Shown: piece by piece, positions 46,619 to 55,370 of the stretch
Layout: each line of letters starts with the position of its first letter
Numbering within the stretch: position 1 is the stretch's first letter
Assembly (NCBI RefSeq): GCF_030767025.1
Contig: NZ_JASITE010000004.1
Span: 491,720 to 555,719, forward strand
DNA: 64,000 nucleotides
DNA from: Nocardia sp. CC227C
Lineage (GTDB): Bacteria; Actinomycetota; Actinomycetes; Mycobacteriales; Mycobacteriaceae
Direction: 5' to 3'
Translations under genes and position numbers: made by a program
Notes under the pieces: model-generated
Seen by the model: only the letters and a program-made list of their open reading frames with translations
The model's database searches: none
What the model was told of the DNA's origin: nothing

Positions 46619-48028
46619 ATGACAGCGACAGCACCGGAAGGCGCGGCATTCCGTCCGCTCGTAGCCGACGACCTGCCGATCGTGGTGGACCGCTCGGCGT
46701 CGGCCCCGCTGTCGACACAGATCGCGGACCGACTGCGGGACGCGGCCGCCACCGGGGTCCTGCACCGCGGCGACCGCCTGCCCTCCTCGCGCGCGCTGGC
46801 GCTGCGCCTCGGCGTGAGCCGCACCGTGGTCACCGCCGCCTACGACCAGCTGCACGCCGAAGGCTGGCTCGGCGGGCGGCACGGCTCCGGCACCTACCTG
46901 ACCGCCGCCCCCCGGCTGGCCCCGGAGTGGTCACCCGCCGCCTCCGATGCGGACGAGGCGACGGATCTGGCCGATCTGGCACCCGGCGCACCCTGTGTGG
47001 AGGCCATCGACCGCGCGGCGTGGCGACGGGCCTGGCGGGCGGCCGCCGACCCGACGCCCCTGGTCCGCCGCAACCGCGCCGGTGACCCCGGCTACCGCGC
47101 GGCGGTGGCCGCACATCTGCTGCGGCATCGGGGATTGGGCGCGTCCGGCGGCAGCGCGGTACTGGCCACGTCGGGCACCAGCGCCGCGGTGGCCGAGTTG
47201 GCGGCCGCGGTGCTGCCCCCGGGCGCGGCGGTTGCCATCGAGGATCCGGGCTACCGCCGGGCCGCGGGTGCGTTCCAGGCGGCCGGAATCGAGTTGGTGC
47301 CGATTCCCGTCGATGACCATGGCCTGCGGGTGGACCTCTTGCCGGATGGCGTCAGCGCCGTGTACTGCACTCCCGCGCACCAGTTTCCGCTGGGCGCCCG
47401 GATGCCCGCCGAGCGGCGGGTGCGGCTCGTCGAATTCGCCCGGCGCAGCGGCGCTCTGGTGATCGAGGACGACTACGACGGCGAATTGCGTTACGACACC
47501 GCGCCGTTGCCGCTGCTGGCGACCCTCGCCCCGGATGTGGTGGTGCATCTCGGCACCACCAGCAAGATCCTTTCCCCCGCCCTCGGCATCGGCTGGCTGG
47601 TCGCCGCGCCCGCCGTCGCCGACGCGGTGCTCGCCCATCGCGAACACACCGGCACCGGTCCGGCCACGGCCGGGCAGTTGGTGTTGGCCGAGCTGGCCGC
47701 GCACGGCGATCTCGCCCGGCACCTGCGCCGCTTGCGCCGGGAGATGCAGTCGCGGCGCGCCCTGGTCGTCGCGGAACTGCGGCGGCACGGACTCGGCGTG
47801 ATCGGCGACGCCGCCGGATCGCACGTGGTGGTTCCGCTGGCCTCGGCCGCCGCCGAGGCGGCGGCGGTAACGGCGGCCGAGCGGCGCGGCGTGCACCTCG
47901 GCCGCCTCGACACCCACTACGTCGGGCCGCGACACCTGTTCGGCGTGGCGCTCGGATACGCCGCGCTGCCGCGTGCGGAACTGGCGGCGGCGCTGCGGAC
48001 CGCCGGGGAGTGCCTGTCCGCGCCGTAG
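46619..48028 (+). CDS. MocR-type regulator (GntR DNA-binding domain fused to aminotransferase fold)
   Basis: The 469-residue protein has a winged-helix GntR domain at about 20-95 (PLSTQIADRLRDAAATGVLHRGDRLPSSRALALRLGVSRTVVTAAYDQL). A class I aminotransferase-like domain follows, with TSGTSAAVAELAAAVLPPG and IEDDYDGELRYDTAPLPLL. The PLP lysine lies in GTTSKILSPALGIGWLV. Such regulators sense PLP or amino-acid derivatives. Only the ATG at 46619 gives the normal N-terminus. It is divergent from the PNPOx-like gene, which it probably controls. Confidence 0.92.
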   Translation: MTATAPEGAAFRPLVADDLPIVVDRSASAPLSTQIADRLRDAAATGVLHRGDRLPSSRALALRLGVSRTVVTAAYDQLHAEGWLGGRHGSGTYLTAAPRLAPEWSPAASDADEATDLADLAPGAPCVEAIDRAAWRRAWRAAADPTPLVRRNRAGDPGYRAAVAAHLLRHRGLGASGGSAVLATSGTSAAVAELAAAVLPPGAAVAIEDPGYRRAAGAFQAAGIELVPIPVDDHGLRVDLLPDGVSAVYCTPAHQFPLGARMPAERRVRLVEFARRSGALVIEDDYDGELRYDTAPLPLLATLAPDVVVHLGTTSKILSPALGIGWLVAAPAVADAVLAHREHTGTGPATAGQLVLAELAAHGDLARHLRRLRREMQSRRALVVAELRRHGLGVIGDAAGSHVVVPLASAAAEAAAVTAAERRGVHLGRLDTHYVGPRHLFGVALGYAALPRAELAAALRTAGECLSAP

Positions 48029-48081
48029 CATGGACGCGTGGCCCGGCCGGGTCGCTGCAACCGTCGCGGAGTGGAGGCTTC

Positions 48082-48327
48082 ATGACCGATCAGGACATCC
48101 TCGCGCGCATCAAGACACTGGTGGATCGCGAGCACGAGCTGCGGTCCAAGACCACCGGCGGTGACCTGGACCCGGAGAGCGAGCGCGCCCAGCTGGCCGA
48201 GCTCGAGATACAGCTGGACCAGTGCTGGGATCTGCTGCGGCAGCGCCGGGCCCGGCTCGACCAGGGTCGAGATCCCGATTCGGCCCAGGCGAATTCCGCC
48301 CAGCAGGTGGAAGGCTATCTCCAGTAG
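48082..48327 (+). CDS. DUF2630 family protein
   Basis: The 81-residue protein MTDQDILARIKTLVDREHEL... matches the short helical DUF2630 family, with a heptad-like central helix (AQLAELEIQLDQCWDLLRQRRARLDQGRDP). Function is unknown. GTGGAGG lies before the ATG at 48082. It is 53 bases after the MocR gene and is followed by a T-tailed terminator. Confidence 0.87.
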   Translation: MTDQDILARIKTLVDREHELRSKTTGGDLDPESERAQLAELEIQLDQCWDLLRQRRARLDQGRDPDSAQANSAQQVEGYLQ

Positions 48328-48333
48328 TGTTTC

Positions 48334-48362
48334 TCGGCCCCCGAGCGGGGGCCGATTTTTTT
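48334..48362 (+). terminator. Intrinsic terminator with T-run after the DUF2630 gene
   Basis: TCGGCCCCC pairs with GGGGGCCGA around GAGC and is followed by seven T, a canonical rho-independent terminator that isolates the magnesium locus downstream. Confidence 0.9.
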
Positions 48363-48410
48363 GGGATTTGACTAATCCGAATTCGTGCGACACCATTGTC
48401 GACGTTCATG

Positions 48411-48577
48411 CACCTCGATAGGTGAGGCTCCTACGCGAACACAGGCCACTGATCTGACGACGTCGAGAGACGCCCAAGGTTAGGACAGGTCTTCCCGGAT
48501 TAAGGGATGCACCCGAAGTGGCTTCCCGGCTCGACGCCGGGACACGTCGTGTAGTGCCGAAACTCTGACGAGAGGGG
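48411..48577 (+). promoter_or_regulatory. M-box (ykoK) magnesium riboswitch
   Basis: The RNA has the conserved M-box pieces in order: ATAGGTGAGGCTCCTAC at the 5' end, CGTCGAGAGACGCC in the middle, then GTAGTGCCGAAACTCTGACG with closing GAGAGG. Magnesium-bound M-boxes shut off magnesium transporter genes. It lies 550 bases upstream of the mgtA-type gene at 49123. Limits are approximate. Hairpin ACCAGG/CCTGGT at 48583-48599 and a possible SD-sequestering stem (CGCCTC near 48637 with GAGGTG near 48653) follow and could be the expression platform. Confidence 0.85.
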
Positions 48578-48668
48578 TGCTCACCAGGAATTCCCTGGTC
48601 CGCTCCCTGCTGTGCTTTCGATTCGGCGTCCCCGCACGCCTCGGCCGCAAGGAGGTGAGATCCGCAGG

Positions 48669-48746
48669 ATGACACCCGGTGGAAGTCCGTATCCGTCTCG
48701 ATCGCTCTGCATTGTCTCGCCCGGTCGCGGCATTCCTTCGAACTGA
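48669..48746 (+). CDS. Possible short leader peptide downstream of the M-box
   Basis: An ATG preceded by AAGGAGGTGA, a near-perfect Shine-Dalgarno sequence 10 bases before it, opens a 25-codon frame starting MTPGGSPYPSRSL and ending in TGA. Five of 25 residues are Pro (positions 3, 7, 9, 18, 23). It sits between the M-box and mgtA, where enteric mgtA has the Pro-rich leader MgtL. Translation is inference. The spacing is slightly long. Confidence 0.5.
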   Translation: MTPGGSPYPSRSLCIVSPGRGIPSN

Positions 48747-48778
48747 CCGTTCGGCGAATTCAGCGCATTACGCACAGG

Positions 48779-48802
48779 CAATTGTCACGCCCTCGACAAT
48801 TG
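48779..48802. promoter_or_regulatory. Inverted repeat CAATTGTC-N8-GACAATTG
   Basis: An 8-bp perfect inverted repeat with AT-rich arms, between the leader frame and the small basic protein gene. It may be an operator for an internal promoter or an RNA hairpin. Confidence 0.45.
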
Positions 48803-48879
48803 TCCACCCCAGCGTGCGCGAATCCGGTTGAAATGAATTCGAAGCGATGAGCCGCGGCCCTGTCACCGAGGAGTTCGCC

Positions 48880-49065
48880 ATGACCTTCATCGCACGCCGT
48901 ACCCCGTCCACGCTGACCACCGCCGTGCTCGGCGGCTGCCGCCGCGGCGCGCGCCGCCTGTGGGCACGCCGGAATCTCACCCCGCAGGAGCGGGCCAACC
49001 TGCTGGTGGGCTACACCCCGCCGGCCGTGGTCAGCGCGTCGCTGGGCTGCCACCCGAAGCGCTAG
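48880..49065 (+). CDS. Small basic protein in the magnesium locus
   Basis: The 61-residue protein begins MTFIARRTPSTLTTAVLGGCRRGARRLWARRN and has many Arg, two Cys and a hydrophobic C-terminal half (ANLLVGYTPPAVVSASLG). It is probably not an integral membrane protein. ATG at 48880 has CGAGGAG six bases before it; a start 11 codons upstream is less likely. Its stop is 57 bases before mgtA, which uses the same GAGGAG-N6 pattern, so the two are probably co-translated. No family was recognised. Confidence 0.6.
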   Translation: MTFIARRTPSTLTTAVLGGCRRGARRLWARRNLTPQERANLLVGYTPPAVVSASLGCHPKR

Positions 49066-49122
49066 GGCAGCAGGCCACGACACCCCGCAGTCCCGATGCG
49101 TCTACCGCGTGAGGAGTACCTC

Positions 49123-51831
49123 ATGACCATGTCCACTCCGCTGCCCCTCCAGCAGCCGGAACCACCCACCCACCGCCCGTCGCGCCGGGAACGCCGGGCC
49201 GCCGAACTGGAGGCCCGCACCCGGGCGGTCGGCACGAAGCTGGTCGGCATCAGCGCCCAACCGGCGAAACAGGTGCTGCACGACCTGGATTCGGTGCGCG
49301 CGGGCCTCGACCACGCCGACGCCAACCAGCGGCTGGCACAGTACGGGCCGAACAAGATCGCCCACGAGTACGTTCCGCACTGGCTGGTGCAGCTGGCGCG
49401 GGCGTGCTGGAATCCGTTCATCCTGGTGCTGGCGGCCCTGGCCGTCGTGCTCTACCTGACCGGCGATGTCGAGGGCGTCGTCACCATCGGCATCATGATC
49501 ACGATCAGCACGCTGATCCGGTTCTGGCAGGAGTTCCGCTCCAACCGGGCCGCCGAAGCGCTGACCCGGCTGGTCACCACCACCGCGGCGGTGCTGCGGC
49601 GAAGTGCGGGCGAACCGCGCGGCCGGGCCCGGGAAATCCCCGTGGCCGAGGTGGTGCCCGGCGATATCGTGCGGCTGGCCGCCGGTGACCTGGTGCCGGC
49701 CGACATGCGGCTGATCGCGGCCAAGGATCTCATGGTCGCCCAGGCCGCGCTCACCGGTGAATCGCTGCCGGTGGAGAAGGCCGACACCACCACCGGCGAC
49801 ACCCCGCATCACACCCGCCCCGACCCGGCGGAGGCCGACAACCTGGTGCTGATGGGCACCTCCGTCACCTCCGGCACCGGTACCGGGGTGGTGGTAGCGA
49901 CCGGTTCGGACACCTACTTCGGCTCCATGGCCGACATCATGGTCGGCGCGCATCCGGAGACCGCATTCGACACCGGGGTGCAGCGGGTCAGCTATCTGCT
50001 CATCCGATTCATGCTGGTCATGGTGCCCGTGGTGTTCGTCGTCAACGGCTGGAACCAGGGCGACTGGACCTCGGCGTTCCTGTTCGCGGTGGCCGTGGCG
50101 GTGGGCCTCACGCCGGAGATGCTGCCGGTGGTGGTGACCGCCAATCTCGCCAAGGGCGCGGTCGCCATGAGCAAGCGCAACGTCGTGGTCAAGCGGCTCA
50201 ACGCCATTCAGAACCTCGGCGGCATGGACGTGCTGTGCACCGACAAGACCGGCACCCTCACCGAGGACCGGGTCGTACTCGACCGGTACCTCGATATGCA
50301 CGGGCGGCCGAGCGACGAGGTGCTGCGATCGGCATATCTGAACAGCCATTTCCAGACCGGATTGCGCAATCTGCTGGACCGCGCGGTCATCGACCGGGCG
50401 GGCGAGGCCGAGGAGGTCGTCGTCGACAGCCGCTACCGGCTCGTCGACGAGGTCCCCTTCGATTTCGTGCGTCGCCGGATGTCGGTGGTGGTCAGCGACC
50501 GGTTGGGCGCGCTCGCGGAGAACCAGCTCGTCTGCAAGGGCGCGGTGGAGGAGGTGGTCGCGCTGTGCCGGTTCGCGCGCGACGGCGACCGCGAGATCGC
50601 CATGTCCCCGGAGCTGCGCGAACGTGTGATCGACCTGGCCGAGCGCACCAATCGCGAGGGCCTGCGGGTAGTGGCCGTCGCCGTTCGGGCGGTACCGATC
50701 CGCGACCGCTACACGGCCACCGACGAGACCGAGATGACGCTGGTCGGCTTTCTCGCCTTCCTCGACCCGCCCAAGCAGGACGCGGCGGCGGCGCTGAAAG
50801 CCCTGGCGGACAACGGCGTCGAGGTGAAGGTGATCACCGGCGACAACGAACTGGTGGCGGCGCGGGTGTGCGCGGACGTCGGCCTCGAGGTGGGCGAACC
50901 GGTCACCGGCACCCGGCTGGAGCTGACCGATGACGCCGATCTGCCCGAGTTGGTGGAACGCACCACGCTGTTCGCCAAGATCGACCCGACGCAGAAGGCG
51001 CGCATCGTGCGCACCCTGCACACGCGCGGCCACACCGTCGGCTTCCTCGGCGACGGCATCAACGACGCGGCGGCGCTGCGTGAGGCCGATGTGGGCATCT
51101 CGGTGGACACCGCGGTCGACATCGCCAAGGAATCCGCGGACATCATCCTGCTGGAGAAGGACCTCATGGTCCTCGAACGCGGTGTCATCGAGGGTCGCCG
51201 CACCTTCGGCAACACCATGAAATACATCAAGATGACCGCGTCGTCGAATTTCGGCAATGTGTTCTCGGTGCTGGTGGCCTCGGCCTTCCTGCCCTTCCAG
51301 CCCATGCTGGCGGTGCACCTGCTGGTGCAGAACCTGCTCTACGACATCTCACAGCTCAGCATTCCGTGGGATCGCATGGACGAGGAGTACCTGCGCAGGC
51401 CGCAGCGGTGGAACGCCCGGGATCTCGGCCGGTTCATGCTGTGCATCGGTCCGACCAGCTCGATCTTCGATATGAGCACCTTCGCGCTGATGTGGTTCGT
51501 CTTCCACGCCAACGGTCCCGAACACCAGACGCTGTTCCAATCCGGCTGGTTCATCGAGGGATTGCTCTCCCAGACGCTCATCGTGCACATGATCCGCACC
51601 CGGAAGATCCCGTTCCTCCAGTCGCGGGCGGCCCTGCCGGTGCTGCTGACCACCGGCACGATCATGGCCGTCGGCATCTGGCTGCCCTTCTCGCCGCTGG
51701 CCGAGGTCCTCCGGATGCAGTCCTTGCCGCTGACGTATTTCCCCTGGCTGGTGCTGACGCTGCTGAGCTACTGCCTGGTGGCGCAGTTGGCGAAGACGCT
51801 GTACATCCGCAGGTTCCGGAGCTGGCTGTGA
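49123..51831 (+). CDS. mgtA: Magnesium-translocating P-type ATPase (P3B)
   Basis: The 902-residue protein imports Mg2+ using ATP. P-type motifs are AALTGESLPVEK (actuator), LCTDKTGTLTED with the phosphorylated Asp, KVITGDN, and GDGINDAAALREADVGISV. Membrane helices flank them, and the C-terminal set ends with LTYFPWLVLTLLSYCLVAQ. Length and the KTLYIRRF end fit MgtA/MgtB. ATG at 49123 is chosen for GAGGAG six bases before; codons to 49096 are unsupported. The upstream M-box supports magnesium-responsive expression. Confidence 0.94.
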   Translation: MTMSTPLPLQQPEPPTHRPSRRERRAAELEARTRAVGTKLVGISAQPAKQVLHDLDSVRAGLDHADANQRLAQYGPNKIAHEYVPHWLVQLARACWNPFILVLAALAVVLYLTGDVEGVVTIGIMITISTLIRFWQEFRSNRAAEALTRLVTTTAAVLRRSAGEPRGRAREIPVAEVVPGDIVRLAAGDLVPADMRLIAAKDLMVAQAALTGESLPVEKADTTTGDTPHHTRPDPAEADNLVLMGTSVTSGTGTGVVVATGSDTYFGSMADIMVGAHPETAFDTGVQRVSYLLIRFMLVMVPVVFVVNGWNQGDWTSAFLFAVAVAVGLTPEMLPVVVTANLAKGAVAMSKRNVVVKRLNAIQNLGGMDVLCTDKTGTLTEDRVVLDRYLDMHGRPSDEVLRSAYLNSHFQTGLRNLLDRAVIDRAGEAEEVVVDSRYRLVDEVPFDFVRRRMSVVVSDRLGALAENQLVCKGAVEEVVALCRFARDGDREIAMSPELRERVIDLAERTNREGLRVVAVAVRAVPIRDRYTATDETEMTLVGFLAFLDPPKQDAAAALKALADNGVEVKVITGDNELVAARVCADVGLEVGEPVTGTRLELTDDADLPELVERTTLFAKIDPTQKARIVRTLHTRGHTVGFLGDGINDAAALREADVGISVDTAVDIAKESADIILLEKDLMVLERGVIEGRRTFGNTMKYIKMTASSNFGNVFSVLVASAFLPFQPMLAVHLLVQNLLYDISQLSIPWDRMDEEYLRRPQRWNARDLGRFMLCIGPTSSIFDMSTFALMWFVFHANGPEHQTLFQSGWFIEGLLSQTLIVHMIRTRKIPFLQSRAALPVLLTTGTIMAVGIWLPFSPLAEVLRMQSLPLTYFPWLVLTLLSYCLVAQLAKTLYIRRFRSWL

Positions 51832-51910
51832 CCGGTTCGGCGCGGCCACGTATTGGCAACAAGTCAGTAGGGGCTAGCGGGCGGGTGGGTCGCACCGATA
51901 CCGTTTTCAG

Positions 51911-53422
51911 ATGGTGGCAACGATCGACATCACTACTGCCGACGGCGTCGTCCGCGGTTCCCGGGGCCGCCGGGTGGCGCGCTGGCGGTCCATCCCCTAC
52001 GCGGCGCCGCCCGTGGGCGAGCTGCGATTCCGGGCGCCGCAGCCGGTGCGGCCGTGGGCCGGGGTGCGCGACGCCCGGGAATTCGGCTTCGCCGCGATGC
52101 AGCATCGCAGCGGGGCGCGCATCGGACCGCGGCAGCAGCAGCCGACCGGCGAGGACTGCCTCACGCTCAATATCACCGCGCCCGTAGGGCACTCGGCCAC
52201 GCCGCGCCCGGTCATGGTGTTCATCCACGGCGGCGGGTACATGATCGGCACCTCGGCGCTGGGACTGTACTCCGGGGCGCGGCTGGCCGTGCGCGGTGAT
52301 GTGATCGTGGTGTCGCTGAACTACCGGCTGGGCGGGTTCGGCTATGTGGACTTCAGTGAATACTCCACGCCCGGAAGGCGATTCGATTCGAACCTGGGGC
52401 TGCGCGACCAGGTGGCGGCGCTGGAGTGGGTGCGGCGCAATATCGCGGCCTTCGGCGGCGATCCGGACAATGTCACGATCTTCGGCGAATCCGCCGGGGC
52501 GCACGCGGTATTGAGCCTGTTCGCGACCCCGGCGGCGGAAGGGCTGTTCCACCGGGGCATCTCGCAGAGCCCGCCCGCGGCGTGGGCGGCCGGCCCGGAC
52601 GACGCCAAACTCTTCGCCCGACGCTGTGTGGAGGGACTCGGGGCCAGCCCGGACGAGGCGTCGCGCGCGCTGATCTCGGCCGGTGCCAATGACATTCGCC
52701 GCGCGGTGGACCGGGCCGTCGCCACGGTGCTGCGGGAGCAGCCTGGCCTTTTCCCGGCCGTGCCGATGGTGGACGGCGACTTCCTGCCCCGCTCCCCGCT
52801 GGACGCGCTCACCGAGGGCAGCGCGCATCGGCTGCCGCTCATCATCGGCAGCAATCGGGATGAGGGCACGCTGTTCGCGCGCCTGTCCGATACGCTGCCG
52901 ACCACCCCGGAACGCCTTCGCAAGGTGCTCGCGCATTCCAGTTCCGAGGCCGCGGCCCAGGTGATCGCCGCCTATCCGGGCTTCCCGGATCCGAAGGTCG
53001 CGGTGCGCATGGGTGGTGACTTCGTGCTGTGGCGGTCAACGGTCACGGCCATGGAAGGACACAGCCGCTTCGCCCCCACCTACGGCTACCGCTTCGACTT
53101 CGCCCCGCGCGCACTGCATCTCGCCGGATTCGGAGCCACCCACGCCTTCGACCTGGTCCCGGTGTTCGGGGCCAGCGACACCCCGTTCGGACGCGCGCTC
53201 ACCGTGGCGGGCGGCCAACGCGGCATGCGCTCGGTGACCCGGCAGTTCCAGGACAACTGGCTGTCCTTCGCCCGCCACGGCGCACCGCTGCCGTCCTGGC
53301 CGCAGTACACCGAGGACCGGCGCACCACCATGATCATCGACTACCCGCCCCGTTTGGAGGACGACCCCGACCGCGCCAAACGCCTTGCCTGGCAAGGGAT
53401 TACGGTACCCACACTGATCTGA
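51911..53422 (+). CDS. Type-B carboxylesterase/lipase
   Basis: The 503-residue alpha/beta hydrolase has the type-B carboxylesterase features. The oxyanion hole is FIHGGGYMIG. The nucleophile Ser lies in the GESAGAHAVLSLFA elbow near residue 195. An acid appears in SNRDEGTLFARL, and the His is in FGATHAFDLVPVFG. Substrate is unknown; short-chain esters are likely. No signal peptide is seen, so it is probably cytoplasmic. It converges with the glycosylase gene. Confidence 0.92.
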   Translation: MVATIDITTADGVVRGSRGRRVARWRSIPYAAPPVGELRFRAPQPVRPWAGVRDAREFGFAAMQHRSGARIGPRQQQPTGEDCLTLNITAPVGHSATPRPVMVFIHGGGYMIGTSALGLYSGARLAVRGDVIVVSLNYRLGGFGYVDFSEYSTPGRRFDSNLGLRDQVAALEWVRRNIAAFGGDPDNVTIFGESAGAHAVLSLFATPAAEGLFHRGISQSPPAAWAAGPDDAKLFARRCVEGLGASPDEASRALISAGANDIRRAVDRAVATVLREQPGLFPAVPMVDGDFLPRSPLDALTEGSAHRLPLIIGSNRDEGTLFARLSDTLPTTPERLRKVLAHSSSEAAAQVIAAYPGFPDPKVAVRMGGDFVLWRSTVTAMEGHSRFAPTYGYRFDFAPRALHLAGFGATHAFDLVPVFGASDTPFGRALTVAGGQRGMRSVTRQFQDNWLSFARHGAPLPSWPQYTEDRRTTMIIDYPPRLEDDPDRAKRLAWQGITVPTLI

Positions 53423-53496
53423 GAGCACCCGGGCGCGGGGAGATGCGGCGGGTCGTGTGCTGGACGCCGTGTCCCGCGCTACCGGGGGTCGCCGCC

Positions 53497-54363
53497 CTAC
53501 TTCAGCAGGCGCGACATGCGGCGGTCGGCGAGGATCTTGCCGCCGGTCTGGCAGGTGGGGCAGTACTGGAAGGATTTGTCCGCGAAAGCCACCTCGCGGA
53601 CGGTGTCACCGCAGACCGGGCACGGCATGCCGGTGCGGCCGTGCACCTGCATGCCGGAGCGCTTCTCGCCCTTGAGCCGCGCGGCGTCCTGGCCCACGGA
53701 ACGCTCGACGGCATCGCGGAGTTCGGCGCGCATGGCCGAATACAGCCGGGACAGCTGCTCCGCGTCGAGCGTTCCGGCATTCGCGAACGGCGACAGCCGT
53801 GCGGTGTGCAGGATCTCGTCGGAGTACGCATTGCCGATACCGGCGATGATCGTCTGATCGGTGAGCGCGTTCTTCACCCGCTGCGAGGTGCCGTGCAGCA
53901 GTTCGGCGAATTCGGGCTCGCTCACCGCCAGGGCGTCCGGGCCGAGGCGGGCGATACTGGGCACCGCGAGCGGATCGGTGGTGAGCCAGACCGCGAGCCG
54001 TTTCCTGGTGCCCGCCTCGGTGAGGTCGAAGGCCGGGGTCGCCCCCTCGGGGGTGAACAGGTGCACGCGCAGGGCGAGCGGGCCCTTCCCCGGTTTGGGC
54101 GGGGCGGCGCCGGGCTCGTCGAGCCAGCGCAGCCAGCCCGCCCGCGACAGATGCGTGATCAGCCACAGTCCGTCGCAGTCGATGCCGAGGTGCTTGCCCC
54201 AGTGGCCCACACCCGTCACATCACGCCCGGACAGCGCGGTCACCGGCGGATCGAAGGTCTTGAGCACACTCAGCGCCGCCACATCGACCCGGCCCACGAC
54301 CGCGCCCACCGCATGCTCGGCGAGGAATTGCTCCAGCGCCACGATTTCGGGTAATTCGGGCAC
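53497..54363 (-). CDS. Fpg/Nei family DNA glycosylase
   Basis: The 288-residue base-excision repair enzyme has Pro2 and Glu3 (MPELPEIVAL), which form the Schiff base and do proton chemistry. The DNA-binding helix-two-turn-helix region is in IIAGIGNAYSDEILHTARLSPF, and the zinc finger is CPVC...YCPTC. KNALTDQ is the family core. It is longer than a minimal Nei and close to actinobacterial Fpg/Nei paralogues. Whether it prefers oxidised purines or pyrimidines cannot be told. Confidence 0.92.
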   Translation of the reverse strand: MPELPEIVALEQFLAEHAVGAVVGRVDVAALSVLKTFDPPVTALSGRDVTGVGHWGKHLGIDCDGLWLITHLSRAGWLRWLDEPGAAPPKPGKGPLALRVHLFTPEGATPAFDLTEAGTRKRLAVWLTTDPLAVPSIARLGPDALAVSEPEFAELLHGTSQRVKNALTDQTIIAGIGNAYSDEILHTARLSPFANAGTLDAEQLSRLYSAMRAELRDAVERSVGQDAARLKGEKRSGMQVHGRTGMPCPVCGDTVREVAFADKSFQYCPTCQTGGKILADRRMSRLLK

Positions 54364-54417
54364 ACACGCAGCCTACCGGCACCCGCCGATATGCCGCCCG
54401 ATGTGAACACGCCCTGG

Positions 54418-55062
54418 TCAGACCAGCGAGCGGCCCGTCAGCAATCTCTCGCGCGCCTCGTCGAGGATATCGGCCCACGGCCGCTCGCCGAGTTCGGTCA
54501 CCCCGGATTCGCCCAGGAAGCCGCTGGAGACCACCACGTCCGGAGTCAGCTCGGCCAGCACGTCCAGGCTCGCGACCAGCGCTTCCTTATCACTGAAGCC
54601 CTCCAGGTAACCGGCCCACCAGCGGCCGTCCTCGCCCCGGATGATGGTGTCGCCGGTGAACAGGTAGCGCTTGCCCGCGATGGTGGCCAGGTAGTTGGTG
54701 CTGCCCACCGTGTGGCCGGGGGTTGGGATGACCTCCAAACCCTCGAAGGCGGTGTGCCGCGTTGTGAACGGATCGTCCACGGTGGTGGCGGTGACCAGGT
54801 CCGCCTCCGACTCGTGCAGATGCAGCCGGGTGCCGAACCGCGCCTTCAGGGTGGCCAGGGTGGAGGTGATCTCGTCCTGGTGGCTGAGGTACTGATCGGC
54901 GACGCCGCCGAGTTCGGCCATGCGGTCGAATTCGCTCTCGATGCTGGTGTTGTAGAACAGCACGTTGCCTTCCGGGCGGGTCCACAGGTAGGCGCGGGTG
55001 GTCAGGCCCGGTGCCGGGTTCTGTGTTTCGGTGACCCACAGGTCGGTGGCGATGCGCTCCAT
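54418..55062 (-). CDS. Metallo-beta-lactamase-fold hydrolase
   Basis: The 214-residue protein starts MERIATDLWVTETQNPAPGLTTR. The zinc-binding pattern is partly non-canonical: LSHQDEITSTL replaces the usual HxHxDH. A His is present in PTPGHTVGSTNYLA and an Asp in YLFTGDTIIRGEDG. Single-metal or altered chemistry is possible. ATG at 55062 follows AAGGAG by seven bases; longer frames run antisense or past stops without support. Substrate is unknown. Confidence 0.82.
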   Translation of the reverse strand: MERIATDLWVTETQNPAPGLTTRAYLWTRPEGNVLFYNTSIESEFDRMAELGGVADQYLSHQDEITSTLATLKARFGTRLHLHESEADLVTATTVDDPFTTRHTAFEGLEVIPTPGHTVGSTNYLATIAGKRYLFTGDTIIRGEDGRWWAGYLEGFSDKEALVASLDVLAELTPDVVVSSGFLGESGVTELGERPWADILDEARERLLTGRSLV

Positions 55063-55370
55063 GATTCGCTCCTTCGGTCTCGGCCGCTCGGCGGCCGATG
55101 GGTGCTTCACTCGTAAGGCGCGAGACCGAATCCAGCGCCGCGAGATTCGGCGAGTTCCCGCGCGACACGGCCGCGAACAATGTCCGGCACGAAATGTCAG
55201 CGGTGCGGGCACAAATGTCATGGTTGTCCAGACGTTTGCCCCCATAAGGTTTCGCGCTGTCGGCCGAATGCGAACGCCCCCTTGTGTAGGGCCGACAGTG
55301 TGGAAGCTCCGCCCGGGTGGCCCACCCCGCTCGGACGGGGCTTCCGAACAAGATGCAGCCGGACCGGCGG
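55063..55370. other. Intergenic region before the metallo-beta-lactamase gene
   Basis: The 308 bases hold the start region of the leftward MBL gene and the end of the ATPase gene's transcript. It is moderately lower in GC near 55100-55260. No gene or repeat is seen. Confidence 0.4.
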
